The notes beneath the pieces are model-generated. The model was given only the letters and a program-made list of their open reading frames with translations, searched no databases and had not been told where the DNA came from. From Stigmatella erecta (lineage in GTDB: Bacteria; Myxococcota; Myxococcia; Myxococcales; Myxococcaceae), in assembly GCF_900111745.1 (NCBI RefSeq), contig NZ_FOIJ01000007.1, forward strand, positions 372,001-436,000: a stretch of 64,000 nucleotides of DNA, read 5' to 3'. The translations under genes were made by a program, and so were the position numbers. Shown here one piece after another: positions 37,101 to 44,652 of the stretch. How positions within the stretch are numbered: the first letter of the stretch is position 1; every line of letters begins with the position of its first letter.

Positions 37101-37300
37101 CGGGTGCCCGGACGGGCCACGGACTCGAACCCATCCTTCGACAGGGCGGCGCGGGCGGGGCTCTTGGCCGCCGCCTTCGGGGCCTCGGAGGGCCGCGCGG
37201 CCGGCCGGGCCGCCACGGTGTTGGAGGGAGCGGGTGCCTTGGCCAGGGCGGGGGCCGCCGCGGGGTTCAGCACGGGCCGGTTGATTTTCGTGTCAGTCAT
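34178..37300 (-). CDS. Large GH13 alpha-amylase-family enzyme with N-terminal accessory domains
   Basis: 1040 residues from ATG at 37300. Residues 1-100 are Pro/Ala/Arg-rich, with no classical signal peptide, and carry a short KDGFESVA motif. Next come a starch-binding-like beta domain (~105-190, SITFTYDAGPHSPLTDVKLK) and a CBM48/E-set domain (SFRFWAPDAHGVQVKVTDPE). The (beta/alpha)8 barrel has GH13 regions I (DVVYNHV), II (GLRFDFTEP, nucleophile Asp ~662), III (TVAEQFDYD, acid Glu ~700) and IV (ISNHDEVGN, Asp ~782). The architecture is closest to glucan-branching or trehalose-forming enzymes rather than simple amylases. Specificity cannot be fixed. The leaderless, disordered N-terminus suggests an unusual localisation. 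Confidence 0.88.
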   Translation of the reverse strand: MTDTKINRPVLNPAAAPALAKAPAPSNTVAARPAARPSEAPKAAAKSPARAALSKDGFESVARPGTRGADAFETLGRGGGQARVASPRAAVPVAASAATVAAPVKRSITFTYDAGPHSPLTDVKLKGSWDARGRHSGQWEAGALPMRSLGNGKWEATVELQDDGLPRNWEWGVTADGPSGDDQWAVMGEGNLKLDLSKPAATYTPVTSHLMGAQRRGEDLSFRFWAPDAHGVQVKVTDPEGTVQRIPLERQEGGDWATDVPGGWKALEGQSYVYEVVDSTGATSERPDPYARQMMGEQRGVDRLYLDPARGREENRYFPGATELMRFTIDDEADAESAYLVLKDEGGKPLSADALRARLGEFDTSLVDKLHGGAFNDFWSKNVEADGRIKMTNEGGAWVSLVNNPEKLAGLRYEFQVFEKDGQGGLRLRDDTNGDGAYSAAERRASPHNDPWSDLLTPGSGVSFRGSVITDPTGFQFKHDQAPREKDPAKWVVYQLHVGSFLGDAKNSDRSTLEDLLGKLDYFKELGVNTLELLPTNEVEGSRNWGYLGVNSLATESSFGFEDESGRWVSGTEALQRFIDEAHGKGLNVISDVVYNHVHGDHNGMWNLGGPENPFFNWSKEPGQFEQRDTPWGAVPAYHNPKVKQFFVDHAVQQIAELKFDGLRFDFTEPIKGVGGKDGWEMLREINRQVHFINPHTWTVAEQFDYDPSISRPAQADGTGGGFDAQWYTEYQHRLVNDNSKPGLIQAASRGLPTDMDAFVNLLTAPRGLDAWKKALTIISNHDEVGNAQRTMNTAEGAHPTDFPEQWSRNAARFAAGIGFSSPGIPMFFQGDESGAQNDFRWGNPSSWDSGWNWESLGKDWNWEQVTFNDGQKATYERLFAMDPAARTSDAAYQGLGATDRQVFEHLAGLEPQQRTGAMLDITRKQQFAFFQDAIALRHSSPAFRADAEVKRVYTHNDDSVMAFSRKSGNEEYLVIGSLNRQSQEGYRMPLPPGNWQEVLNSDASAYGGNNVGNSGATLSGGAQAQVNLPAAGYVVLKRV

Positions 37301-37521
37301 GGGCAACTCCGCAGGCATGTGCGCTGGTGTATGGTGCGGGTATCTTCGTATCTCACCTGCGGAAGTTGCGTTTCCCCGCGATAAAATCGCGTGAAACAGC
37401 AGTTTTTCACCGTGATACACGGCGCCAGGCAGACAGGGCGTGGCAGCCGGGCGGCACAGGCCCGCGGCATGGGCCACGGGGACGGCTTCCGGTGAGGCCG
37501 GCCGTGCTTACCCTGCGGGGC

Positions 37522-37800
37522 ATGGACCCCATCACGCTCTACACCAAGTCCACCTGCCCCTTCTCGAAGAAGGCCAAGCAGCTGCTCGACGGCAAAGGTA
37601 TCCCCTATGAGGAGATCGCCATTGATCTGGCCCCCTCGAAGCGCGACGAGATGATCGCCGTGTCGGGCGGGCGGACGACGGTGCCGCAGATCTTCATCGC
37701 CGGCCGCCACATCGGCGGCTGCGAGGATCTCCTGAAGCTTGAGAGCATGGGACAACTCGACGCGCTGCTTGAGCGCTCGGGTGATCAACCCAGCCTCTAG
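37522..37800 (+). CDS. Glutaredoxin, monothiol-type active site
   Basis: 92 residues from ATG at 37522. The glutaredoxin fold is clear: ITLYTKSTCPFSKKAKQLLD with active-site CPFS (Cys12), the cis-Pro loop GGRTTVPQIFI and the glutathione-binding GGCEDLLKLESMG. The second active-site Cys of the usual CPYC is Ser, so it can only act by the monothiol mechanism (deglutathionylation) or carry a cluster. Size is typical of GrxC proteins. It is divergent from the GH13 gene and followed, 88 bp on, by a sensor kinase gene; a CCGCCC/GGGCGG hairpin (37839-37853) lies between them. Confidence 0.92.
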   Translation: MDPITLYTKSTCPFSKKAKQLLDGKGIPYEEIAIDLAPSKRDEMIAVSGGRTTVPQIFIAGRHIGGCEDLLKLESMGQLDALLERSGDQPSL

Positions 37801-37888
37801 TGGAAACATCTCCTGCTTCTGAAACATACTGCCGGGCGCCGCCCTGAGGGCGGATGTCCGGGCGTGTTCTCGAAGATCCAGGAGAGAC

Positions 37889-39586
37889 ATGACAGTCCGT
37901 TGGAAGGTGCTCCTCATCGTGGGACTGACCACGGGGCTGGTGCTCCTCATGGGACTGACGCTCCTGGTGGCCACGCACCGGAGCCAGCACGCGCGCGACC
38001 GGCTGATGCTCATGCAGGGGCAGAGCGAGAGCCTGGCGCGCCTGCACCTGGCCTCGGAGCAGTACCTGCGTGGCTTGCTGCGCGCGCAGAGCGAGGGGGC
38101 CCCTACCGCGGAACTCCAGCGCGAGATGCTGGCGCTCATCGCCCGCGAGGAGAACCTGCTCCTGCGCACCACGGCCCAGGAGGAGGTGTTCGGCTTGGAC
38201 GTGCGGGCCGAGGAGTGGGCGAACACCCAGGCGTTGCTCGCGTCCCTGCGCCAGTGGACCGCCGAGGCCGAGCGGCGGGTGCGCGCGCTGCCCCCTGGGA
38301 CCGGGAACCTCTCCACGCAATGGCGGCTGTTCGACGAGTTCGAGAGCACCATCGGCCAGCGCATCACGGCCACGCATGCGCTGGAGTACCAGGAGCGGCT
38401 CGCGCACATGAACCGGGCGCAGGTCCGGCTGAACAAACAGGCCTGGCTGGCGCTCCTGCTGCCCGCCATCTCCTGTGCCCTGCTGCTGGGGCTGGTGCTC
38501 ATCATCCTGGTGCCGATGAACCGGTCCTTGAAGGCCTTGATGCGGGCGGCGCGCCGCATCGGTGAGGGGAACTTCGAGGTCAAGCTCCCCGAGAACCCCA
38601 AGGACGAGCTGGGAACGCTGTCCCATGCGTTCAACCAGATGGCCTCCGAGCTGGAGAAGACGCTGGAGGAAAAGCAGCGGCTGATGAAGGCCGAGGCCGA
38701 GGCGACCGAGCGCCACTTCCGCCACTACAACGCGCTCCTGGAGCAGACGGTGCATACCCGCACGGCGCAACTGGAGCAGGCCAACGCCCAGCTGCGCGAC
38801 AGCTTGCAGCAACTCCAGCAGGCGCAGTCCCAGCTCATCTTCGCCGACCGGATGGCCTCCATGGGCAGGCTCGCGGCCGGGGTCGGCCATGAAATCAACA
38901 ACCCGCTCTCCTACGTGCTCAGCAACCTCAACTACCTGGCCCAGGAGCTGAAACCGGGCCGTCCACCGCCCTCCGCGGAGGAGCAGCAGGAGATGAGGGA
39001 TGCGCTGAACTCGGCGCGCGAGGGGGCCGAGCGGGTGCGCCTCATCGTGAAGGATCTCCGGACCCTGTCGCGCCCGGACGACCTGAACACGGAGCCCGTG
39101 GACCTGGGCGAAGTCGTCCGCGGCGCGGTCAAGCTGGCCGGGCGCGAGCTGCGGGAGCAAGCCCGGCTGGTGGAGGACTACTGCTGCGGCCTGCCGCGCG
39201 TCCGGGGCAACTCGACCCGCCTGGGCCAGGTCTTCCTCAACCTGCTCATCAACGCGGCGCACGCCATCCGCCAGGGCGGCAAGGCGGTGAACGAGATCCG
39301 CATCCAGGCCCGCCCGAGCGGCCCCGGCCACGTGCGGGTGGAGGTGAGCGACACCGGCTGTGGCATCCCCCAGGAGAACCTGGCGCGCGTCTTCGAGCCG
39401 TTCTTCACCACCAAGCCCGTGGGGGAAGGCACGGGGATGGGCCTGTCGGTCTGCCACAGCATCATCACCGCCCTGGGCGGCGAGCTCCACGTCCAGAGCC
39501 AGGAGGGTCAAGGCACGACGTTCTGCCTGCTCTTGCCCATCATGGACGACGCCCCGTCCGAGGAGCCCCAGGCCGCCCTCTCCTGA
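37889..39586 (+). CDS. Membrane sensor histidine kinase
   Basis: 565 residues from ATG with CAGGAG eight bases upstream. Two membrane helices (about 7-29 and 186-210) bracket a helical periplasmic domain of ~155 residues without known ligand-binding motifs. A HAMP linker follows, then a coiled coil (LEQANAQLRDSLQQLQQAQS), HisKA with His334 in GVGHEINNPLSYV, and HATPase_c (RLGQVFLNLLINAAHAI, DTGCGIPQEN, GTGMGLSVCHS). No response regulator is adjacent, so it is an orphan kinase. Its catalytic part is close to that of the hybrid kinase at 31727-34003; they look like paralogues. It may autophosphorylate in response to envelope change. Confidence 0.93.
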   Translation: MTVRWKVLLIVGLTTGLVLLMGLTLLVATHRSQHARDRLMLMQGQSESLARLHLASEQYLRGLLRAQSEGAPTAELQREMLALIAREENLLLRTTAQEEVFGLDVRAEEWANTQALLASLRQWTAEAERRVRALPPGTGNLSTQWRLFDEFESTIGQRITATHALEYQERLAHMNRAQVRLNKQAWLALLLPAISCALLLGLVLIILVPMNRSLKALMRAARRIGEGNFEVKLPENPKDELGTLSHAFNQMASELEKTLEEKQRLMKAEAEATERHFRHYNALLEQTVHTRTAQLEQANAQLRDSLQQLQQAQSQLIFADRMASMGRLAAGVGHEINNPLSYVLSNLNYLAQELKPGRPPPSAEEQQEMRDALNSAREGAERVRLIVKDLRTLSRPDDLNTEPVDLGEVVRGAVKLAGRELREQARLVEDYCCGLPRVRGNSTRLGQVFLNLLINAAHAIRQGGKAVNEIRIQARPSGPGHVRVEVSDTGCGIPQENLARVFEPFFTTKPVGEGTGMGLSVCHSIITALGGELHVQSQEGQGTTFCLLLPIMDDAPSEEPQAALS

Positions 39587-39664
39587 GGAGCACCCCGCCG
39601 CTGGCCGGGCGGCAAGCGGCCTGGCAACCCGGTGGGGGCGTCCGCTTTATTGGAGGTCCATCCG

Positions 39665-39693
39665 TTGACTTGGCGATGGCACGCCGCTAGCCT
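39665..39693 (+). promoter_or_regulatory. Candidate housekeeping promoter of the sulfur operon
   Basis: TTGACT (39665-39670) and TAGCCT (39688-39693) are separated by exactly 17 bases; the -35 box is near consensus, the -10 box weaker. Transcription would start around 39700, giving a leader of about 155 bases before cysH. No other equally good pair was noticed in the 267-bp gap after the kinase gene. Confidence 0.45.
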
Positions 39694-39731
39694 TTGCGAA
39701 GTCATGTTTTGCCCGTTCTGCCCCTCGCCGT

Positions 39732-39849
39732 GGACAAGCGCGAAGGGTTGTCCCGGTCTTCCGAACGAAGCTCACCCCAGGTGTGAACGCAGGTGAGTCA
39801 CCGCTCCGAAAGGAGGGGTGTGCCGTGCCGTTTTTCCGTCTCTTGGAGC
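39732..39849 (+). promoter_or_regulatory. Structured leader RNA of the sulfur operon (candidate riboregulator)
   Basis: Three hairpins can form: GGACAA/TTGTCC (39732-39737 with 39748-39753), CTCACC/GGTGAG (39771-39776 with 39792-39797), and CACC-g-CTCC/GGAG-g-GGTG closed by a GAAA tetraloop (39799-39820). GCTCC (39803-39807) is also complementary to GGAGC (39845-39849), the cysH ribosome binding site five bases before the ATG, so the third hairpin and ribosome-site masking exclude each other. A TTTTT run follows at 39831. No known riboswitch class was recognised; whether it senses a sulfur compound is speculation. Confidence 0.4.
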
Positions 39850-39853
39850 CGCG

Positions 39854-40567
39854 ATGTTGTCCCAGGATGAGTTCCTTGCCGCTTCCGCCGAGCTGAAGAC
39901 CGCCTCCGCCGAGCAGATCCTCTCCTGGGCCGAGGCCCGCTTCGGCGCGAACGCGGCCATGGCGGTGAGCTTCGGGGCGGAGGACGTGGCGCTCATCGAT
40001 CTGGCGCGCAAGCACGCCCCCAGCGTGCGCCTGTTCACCCTGGACACGGGCCGGTTGCCTCCCGAGACGTACGAAGTCATGGAGGTGCTCCGCAACCGCT
40101 ACGGGCTGGATGTGGAGACCTTTTTCCCGGACCGGGAGCGCGTGGAGACGCTCGTCTCCACCCAGGGCCCCTTCTCCTTCCGGCAGAGCATCGAGGCGCG
40201 CAAGCAGTGCTGCGCCATCCGCAAGGTGGAGCCGCTCGGGCGCGCGCTCCAGGGACGGCAGGCCTGGGTGACGGGGCTGCGCCGCGAGCAGTCCGTCACC
40301 CGCACGGGGGTGGAGGCCCTCGAGCGGGACCTGGACCACGGCGGCCTCTTCAAGCTCAACCCCCTGGTCTCCTGGAGCGCCCGGCAGGTGTGGAGCTACA
40401 TCCAGGAGAACGGCGTGCCGTACAACGCCCTGCATGACCGGGGCTACCCCTCCATTGGCTGCGCCCCGTGCACGCGGGCCGTGAAGCCGTACGAGGACGA
40501 GCGCGCCGGCCGCTGGTGGTGGGAGTCCGCCGCCAACCGCGAGTGCGGCCTGCACGTGCGCCGCTGA
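39854..40567 (+). CDS. cysH: Adenylyl-sulfate (APS) reductase, [4Fe-4S] type
   Basis: 237 residues from ATG at 39854 (GGAG five bases upstream). PP-loop fold with AVSFGAEDVALIDLA (~35), substrate-binding LDTGRLPPETYEV, RxxQS equivalent LRREQSVTR, and a C-terminal ECGLH catalytic Cys. Two Cys pairs, C118-C119 (QCCAIRK) and C202-x2-C205 (CAPC), are the cluster ligands of APS reductases, absent in PAPS reductases such as E. coli CysH. It should therefore reduce APS straight to sulfite with thioredoxin or glutaredoxin as donor, bypassing PAPS. First gene of the operon that supplies sulfide for cysteine synthesis. Confidence 0.94.
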   Translation: MLSQDEFLAASAELKTASAEQILSWAEARFGANAAMAVSFGAEDVALIDLARKHAPSVRLFTLDTGRLPPETYEVMEVLRNRYGLDVETFFPDRERVETLVSTQGPFSFRQSIEARKQCCAIRKVEPLGRALQGRQAWVTGLRREQSVTRTGVEALERDLDHGGLFKLNPLVSWSARQVWSYIQENGVPYNALHDRGYPSIGCAPCTRAVKPYEDERAGRWWWESAANRECGLHVRR

Positions 40568-40585
40568 GGCCCGGAACGAAGCGTC

Positions 40586-41233
40586 ATGGCCTCTGTGTCC
40601 CTCGCCGATTACCCCGTCTGCCTGCAACTGCGGGACAAGCCCGTGCTGCTCATTGGCGCCGGCCTCATCGCCGAGGGCCGCGCCCTGCAGCTGCTGGAGG
40701 CGGGCGCCCGGCTGCGGATGATCGCCCCCGGGGCCACGGACACCCTGCGGCGCCTGGCGGCCGAGGGCCGGCTGGAGCTGCTGGAGCGCGCCTACGCCCC
40801 CGGAGACACCGCGGGCCAGGTGCTCGTCTTCGTGGCCACGGATGACCGCCGGGTGAGCGTGGCGGTCGCCGAGGAGACGCGGGCGCGCGGCATCCTGCTG
40901 AACGCCGCGGATGAGCCGGACCTGTGTGACTTCACCCTGCCCTCCGTGGGCCGGCGAGGCCCCATCACCGTGGCGGTCTCCACCCAGGGCATGGCCCCGG
41001 CGCTGGCGCGCGACCTGCGGCGGCAACTGCTGGAGCGCATCGGGCGCCACCACGTGTGGATCGCCCGGCTGAGCGGCCACTTCCGGGAGCACCTGCCCCG
41101 GGGCGCGGGCCGCAGCCGGCTGCTGAAGCGGCTGGTGGACGATGACATTGGCGGACACCTGGCGCGCGGAGAGCGCCGGTCCGCGTGGACGCGTATTCGT
41201 GAGGAGCTGAAGGCCTTGGGAGAGAAGACATGA
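40586..41233 (+). CDS. Precorrin-2 dehydrogenase/sirohydrochlorin ferrochelatase-like protein (CysG N-terminal type)
   Basis: 215 residues. Corresponds to the N-terminal part of CysG: YPVCLQLRDKPVLLIGAGLIA (NAD-binding), LVFVATDDRRVSVAVAEETR, and LNAADEPDLCDFTLPSVGRR. These proteins oxidise precorrin-2 to sirohydrochlorin and may insert iron, giving siroheme, the cofactor of sulfite reductase (encoded downstream). The methyltransferase half is a separate protein made from the next gene, whose start overlaps this stop by four bases. The gene sits 18 bp after cysH. The dinucleotide motif G-A-G-L-I-A lacks the last canonical glycine (GxGxxA), as in this family. Confidence 0.9.
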   Translation: MASVSLADYPVCLQLRDKPVLLIGAGLIAEGRALQLLEAGARLRMIAPGATDTLRRLAAEGRLELLERAYAPGDTAGQVLVFVATDDRRVSVAVAEETRARGILLNAADEPDLCDFTLPSVGRRGPITVAVSTQGMAPALARDLRRQLLERIGRHHVWIARLSGHFREHLPRGAGRSRLLKRLVDDDIGGHLARGERRSAWTRIREELKALGEKT

Positions 41234-42027
41234 GCCGGCGTGCCAAAGGATGTGTCTACCTCGTCGGAGCGGGGCCCGGAGACCCGGGGCTGCTGACGCT
41301 TCGCGCGGCGCGCCTGCTGGCGGACGCCGACACCGTGGTGCATGACCGCCTGGTGCACCCGGCGGTGCTGGAGCACGCCCGGCCCCATGCCCGCATCCTC
41401 TATGTGGGCAAGGAGGGCGGCGGCGAGTCGGTGCGGCAGGAGGACATCCACACCCTGCTCATCGCCCAGGCCCGCCTGGGGCGCAGCGTGGTGCGGCTCA
41501 AGGGCGGAGACCCCTTCGTCTTCGGACGCGGCGGCGAGGAGGCGCTCGCGCTCGAGGCGGCCGGCATTCCCTACGAAGTCGTTCCAGGCGTCTCCAGCCT
41601 GGCGGCCGTTCCCGCCGCGGCGGCCATCCCCATCACCCACCGGGGGGTGTCCGGCTCGGTGACTTTCGCCACGGCGCACCGCACGGAAGGGGCCCCCGAC
41701 TGGGCGCACCTGGCCCGGGCGGAGACCTTGGTGCTCTTCATGGCAGGAGGACGATTGGACGAGACAACCCATGCCCTGATGTCCGCGGGACGGGCCCCCA
41801 CCACGCCCACGGCGGTGGTGGAGGCGGGAACCTGGGAGCACCAGCGCGTCCTCGAGGCGCCCCTGTCGGGCATCGCCCGGGAAGCGCGGGAGGCGGACGT
41901 GGGCTCCCCGGCGCTGCTCGTGGTGGGGGAAGTGGTCTCCCTGCGCTCGCAGCTGCGCTCGCTGGCGCAGCGGCCCGTGGCGGCGGATGGCGCCTTCGCA
42001 CAGGTGGCGGAGGGCGGCCATGAGTGA
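41230..42027 (+). CDS. cobA: Uroporphyrinogen-III C-methyltransferase
   Basis: 265 residues, ATGA overlap with the preceding gene. SUMT signature blocks: [21 protein letters not shown] at the N-terminus, [38 protein letters not shown] and [15 protein letters not shown]. It methylates uroporphyrinogen III at C-2 and C-7 with SAM to give precorrin-2, which the preceding protein converts to siroheme for CysI. The sulfur operon thus makes the cofactor of its own sulfite reductase. Length is normal for stand-alone SUMT. The stop lies eight bases inside the cysD start. Confidence 0.94.
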   Translation: MSRRAKGCVYLVGAGPGDPGLLTLRAARLLADADTVVHDRLVHPAVLEHARPHARILYVGKEGGGESVRQEDIHTLLIAQARLGRSVVRLKGGDPFVFGRGGEEALALEAAGIPYEVVPGVSSLAAVPAAAAIPITHRGVSGSVTFATAHRTEGAPDWAHLARAETLVLFMAGGRLDETTHALMSAGRAPTTPTAVVEAGTWEHQRVLEAPLSGIAREAREADVGSPALLVVGEVVSLRSQLRSLAQRPVAADGAFAQVAEGGHE

Positions 42028-42931
42028 GTCCTCGCGTCTGTCCCACCTCACGGTCCTGGAGGCCGAGAGCATCCACATCCTCCGGGAGACGGTGGCGGAG
42101 TTCGCCAACCCGGTGATGCTCTACAGCATCGGCAAGGACTCGCAGGTGCTCCTGCACCTGGCGCGCAAGGCCTTCCACCCGGCCCCCCTGCCCTTCCCCC
42201 TGCTCCACGTGGACACCACGTGGAAGTTCCGGGACATGTACACCTTCCGGGACCAGTTCACCGCGCAGCATGGCCTGCGGCTGCTCGTGCACCAGAACCG
42301 CCAGGCGCTCGCCGCGGGCATCAACCCGTTCGACCACGGCAGCCAGAAGTACACCCACGCCATGAAGACGCAGGCGCTGCTGGAGGCGCTCGCGCAGCAC
42401 GGCTTCGACGCGGCCTTCGGCGGGGCGCGCCGGGACGAGGAGAAGTCCCGCGCCAAGGAGCGCGTCTTCTCCTTCCGCGACCGCCACGGGCAGTGGGATC
42501 CGCGCCGTCAGCGCCCCGAGCTGTGGAACCTCTACAACGGCCGCATCGACGCCGGGGAGAGCATGCGCGTCTTCCCGCTGTCCAACTGGACCGAGCTGGA
42601 CGTGTGGCACTACATCCTCCAGGAGAAGATCCCCGTCGTGCCGCTCTACTTCGCCGCCGAGCGCCCGGTGGTGGAGCGCAGCGGCAACCTCATCATGATC
42701 GACGATGAGCGGATGCGGCTGCGGCCCGGAGAGAAGCCCCAGATGAAGCGGGTGCGGTTCCGCACGCTGGGCTGCTATCCGCTCAGCGGCGCCATCGAGT
42801 CGTCGGCCGCCACGGTGGGCGACGTCATCCTGGAAATGGTCAATGCCCGCCAGTCCGAGCGGCAGGGCCGGCTCATCGACCACGACGAAGAGGGCTCGAT
42901 GGAGCTCAAGAAGCGCGAGGGCTACTTCTAA
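42020..42931 (+). CDS. cysD: Sulfate adenylyltransferase small subunit
   Basis: 303 residues from ATG at 42020. PP-loop ATP-binding motif in [18 protein letters not shown] (normally SGGKDS; here SIGKDS, as in CysD), then [36 protein letters not shown], the WNLYNGRI block and [16 protein letters not shown] at the C-terminus. With the GTPase CysN it makes APS and pyrophosphate from ATP and sulfate. Length matches E. coli CysD (302). Overlaps cobA by eight bases, and its TAA shares a base with the cysN ATG (TAATG), so the enzyme subunits should be made together. Confidence 0.96.
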   Translation: MSESSRLSHLTVLEAESIHILRETVAEFANPVMLYSIGKDSQVLLHLARKAFHPAPLPFPLLHVDTTWKFRDMYTFRDQFTAQHGLRLLVHQNRQALAAGINPFDHGSQKYTHAMKTQALLEALAQHGFDAAFGGARRDEEKSRAKERVFSFRDRHGQWDPRRQRPELWNLYNGRIDAGESMRVFPLSNWTELDVWHYILQEKIPVVPLYFAAERPVVERSGNLIMIDDERMRLRPGEKPQMKRVRFRTLGCYPLSGAIESSAATVGDVILEMVNARQSERQGRLIDHDEEGSMELKKREGYF

Positions 42932-44652
42932 TGAATACCTCCACTCAGCCCATCACCGATGTGTCGGTGTTCCTGGCCACCCACGCGGACAAGGAGCTGC
43001 TGCGCCTGGTCGTCGTGGGCTCCGTCGACGACGGCAAGTCCACCCTCATCGGCCGGCTCCTCTACGAGTGCGACGGCCTCTTCGAGGATCAGATCTCCGC
43101 CGTCCGCAAGGCCACCGCCAAGCGCGCCGCGGCGCTGGAGGGCGCCGGGACCCCAGGGCCCCTGGCCCAGGGGCTCCAGAACGCGGCCCACGGCGAGCTT
43201 CCCGGCGAGGAGCTCGACTTCTCGCTCTTCACCGACGGCCTGAAGGCCGAGCGCGAGCAGGGCATCACCATCGACGTGGCGTACCGGTACTTCTCCACGC
43301 CGCGCCGCAAGGTCATCGTCGCGGACACCCCGGGCCACATCCAGTACACGCGCAACATGGCCACCGGCGCCTCCACGGCGGACGCGGCCGTCATCCTCGC
43401 GGACGCGCGGCTGGGCGTGCTGCCCCAGACGCGGCGCCACGCGTACATCGCCTCGCTGCTGGGCATTCCGTACCTGGCGGTGGCGGTGAACAAGATGGAC
43501 ATGGTGGACTTCGACCGGGCCGTGTTCGAGCGCATCGGCCGCGAGCTGGCCGACTTTGCCCGGCCGCTCGGCTTCACGCAGATCCGCCTCTTTCCCGTCA
43601 GCGCCCGCCAGGGGGACAACATCACCCAGCTGAGCCCCCGGACGCCCTGGCACGAGGGGGGCACGCTCCTCGCGTGGCTGGAGTCCCTGCCCCACCAGCG
43701 CCACCTGGACGCGGCCCCGCTGCGCTTCCCCGTCCAGTACGTGCTGCGCCCCCACCAGGACTACCGGGGCTTCGCCGGGCAGATTGCCTCGGGCTCGGTG
43801 CGGGTGGGCGATGAGGTGATGGTGCTGCCCTCGCAGCGGCGCACCCGGGTGACGGCCATCGACACCTTCGAGGGCTCGCACGCGCAGCAGCGCGCCCCCC
43901 ACTCCGTCACCCTGCGGCTCGCCGACGAGGTGGACATCAGCCGGGGCGACGTCATCACCCACGTGGAGCAACCGCCCGCGGTGCTGAACCAGCTGGAGGC
44001 CATGCTGGTGTGGTTCGGGGAGCAGCCCCTGGACCGCAGCCGCCGCTACCTGGTGAAGCACACCACGCGCACCGTGCCCACCACCATCGAGCAGGTGCGC
44101 TGGCGCATGGACCTGGAGAACCTCTCCGAGGTCCCCTCCGAGTCGCTGTCCCTCAACGACATCGGCAAGGTGCACCTGGTGTGCAAGCGGCCGTTGCTCT
44201 GCGACTCGTACCGGGACAACCGGCGCACCGGCTCCTTCATCGTCATCGATGCGCTCACGCACGACACCGTCGCGGCCGGCATGATTCTGGGCCCCGCGGA
44301 GGGCAGCGCGGGCCGGACCCAGGCAGGCTCGCTCATCACGGCCGGCGAGCGGCGCGCGCGCCTGGGCCAGACGGGCGGCGTCTTCCTGCTGCCCGAGACG
44401 CCGGACGCCGAGGAGCAGGCCTTCCAGCTGGAGCGCCGCCTGTTCGAGCTCGGCCGGCACGTCACGGTCGTCCGGGGTGACACCGAGGTGGCCCTGGCCC
44501 TGGCCGAGACGGGCTTCTTCGTCCTCTTCCACTCCACCGCCCCCCAGGCGCACCGCGCCCTGCGGGACCATGGCTTCGCCCTGACGCCCTCCGCCAGCCT
44601 GGAGGGCTGGGTGGAGCAGGTGCTGAAAACCCAGGAGCGCCACCCGTCATGA
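42931..44652 (+). CDS. cysN: Sulfate adenylyltransferase GTPase subunit with degenerate APS-kinase-like tail
   Basis: 573 residues. An EF-Tu-like GTPase: GSVDDGKSTLIGRLLYE (G1, ~31), EQGITIDVAYRYF (G2), DTPGH (G3), NKMD (G4), then domains II-III (QYVLRPHQDYRGFAGQI, VHLVCKRPLLCDSYRDN). CysN normally ends near residue 470; here about 100 more residues resemble APS kinase (CysC) in register (RLGQTGGVFLLPE, ERRLFELGRHVTVVRGD), but the kinase Walker A G-x-S-G-x-G-K-S is gone (replaced by PETPDAEEQ) and DGDNxR has become RGDTEV. It is probably an inactive relic of a CysNC fusion. Its ATG and the cysJ start overlap neighbours. Confidence 0.94.
   Translation: MNTSTQPITDVSVFLATHADKELLRLVVVGSVDDGKSTLIGRLLYECDGLFEDQISAVRKATAKRAAALEGAGTPGPLAQGLQNAAHGELPGEELDFSLFTDGLKAEREQGITIDVAYRYFSTPRRKVIVADTPGHIQYTRNMATGASTADAAVILADARLGVLPQTRRHAYIASLLGIPYLAVAVNKMDMVDFDRAVFERIGRELADFARPLGFTQIRLFPVSARQGDNITQLSPRTPWHEGGTLLAWLESLPHQRHLDAAPLRFPVQYVLRPHQDYRGFAGQIASGSVRVGDEVMVLPSQRRTRVTAIDTFEGSHAQQRAPHSVTLRLADEVDISRGDVITHVEQPPAVLNQLEAMLVWFGEQPLDRSRRYLVKHTTRTVPTTIEQVRWRMDLENLSEVPSESLSLNDIGKVHLVCKRPLLCDSYRDNRRTGSFIVIDALTHDTVAAGMILGPAEGSAGRTQAGSLITAGERRARLGQTGGVFLLPETPDAEEQAFQLERRLFELGRHVTVVRGDTEVALALAETGFFVLFHSTAPQAHRALRDHGFALTPSASLEGWVEQVLKTQERHPS

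Noticed and set aside
37839-37853. CCGCCC-TGA-GGGCGG as a terminator of the glutaredoxin gene
   Set aside because: Stem of six pairs with a three-base loop and no T tract; kept only as a remark.
39598-39640. GCCGCT/AGCGGC hairpin followed by GGCAACCC and GGTGGGGGC, similar to SAM-I/SAM-IV riboswitch cores
   Set aside because: It lies before the best promoter for cysH, partly next to the kinase stop, lacks a convincing closing stem and the kink-turn, and is far from cysH. An Infernal search with the SAM clan models would settle it.
39672-39695. Sigma-54 promoter (TGGCAC ... TTGC) before cysH
   Set aside because: The spacer between the two elements is 11 bases instead of 5.
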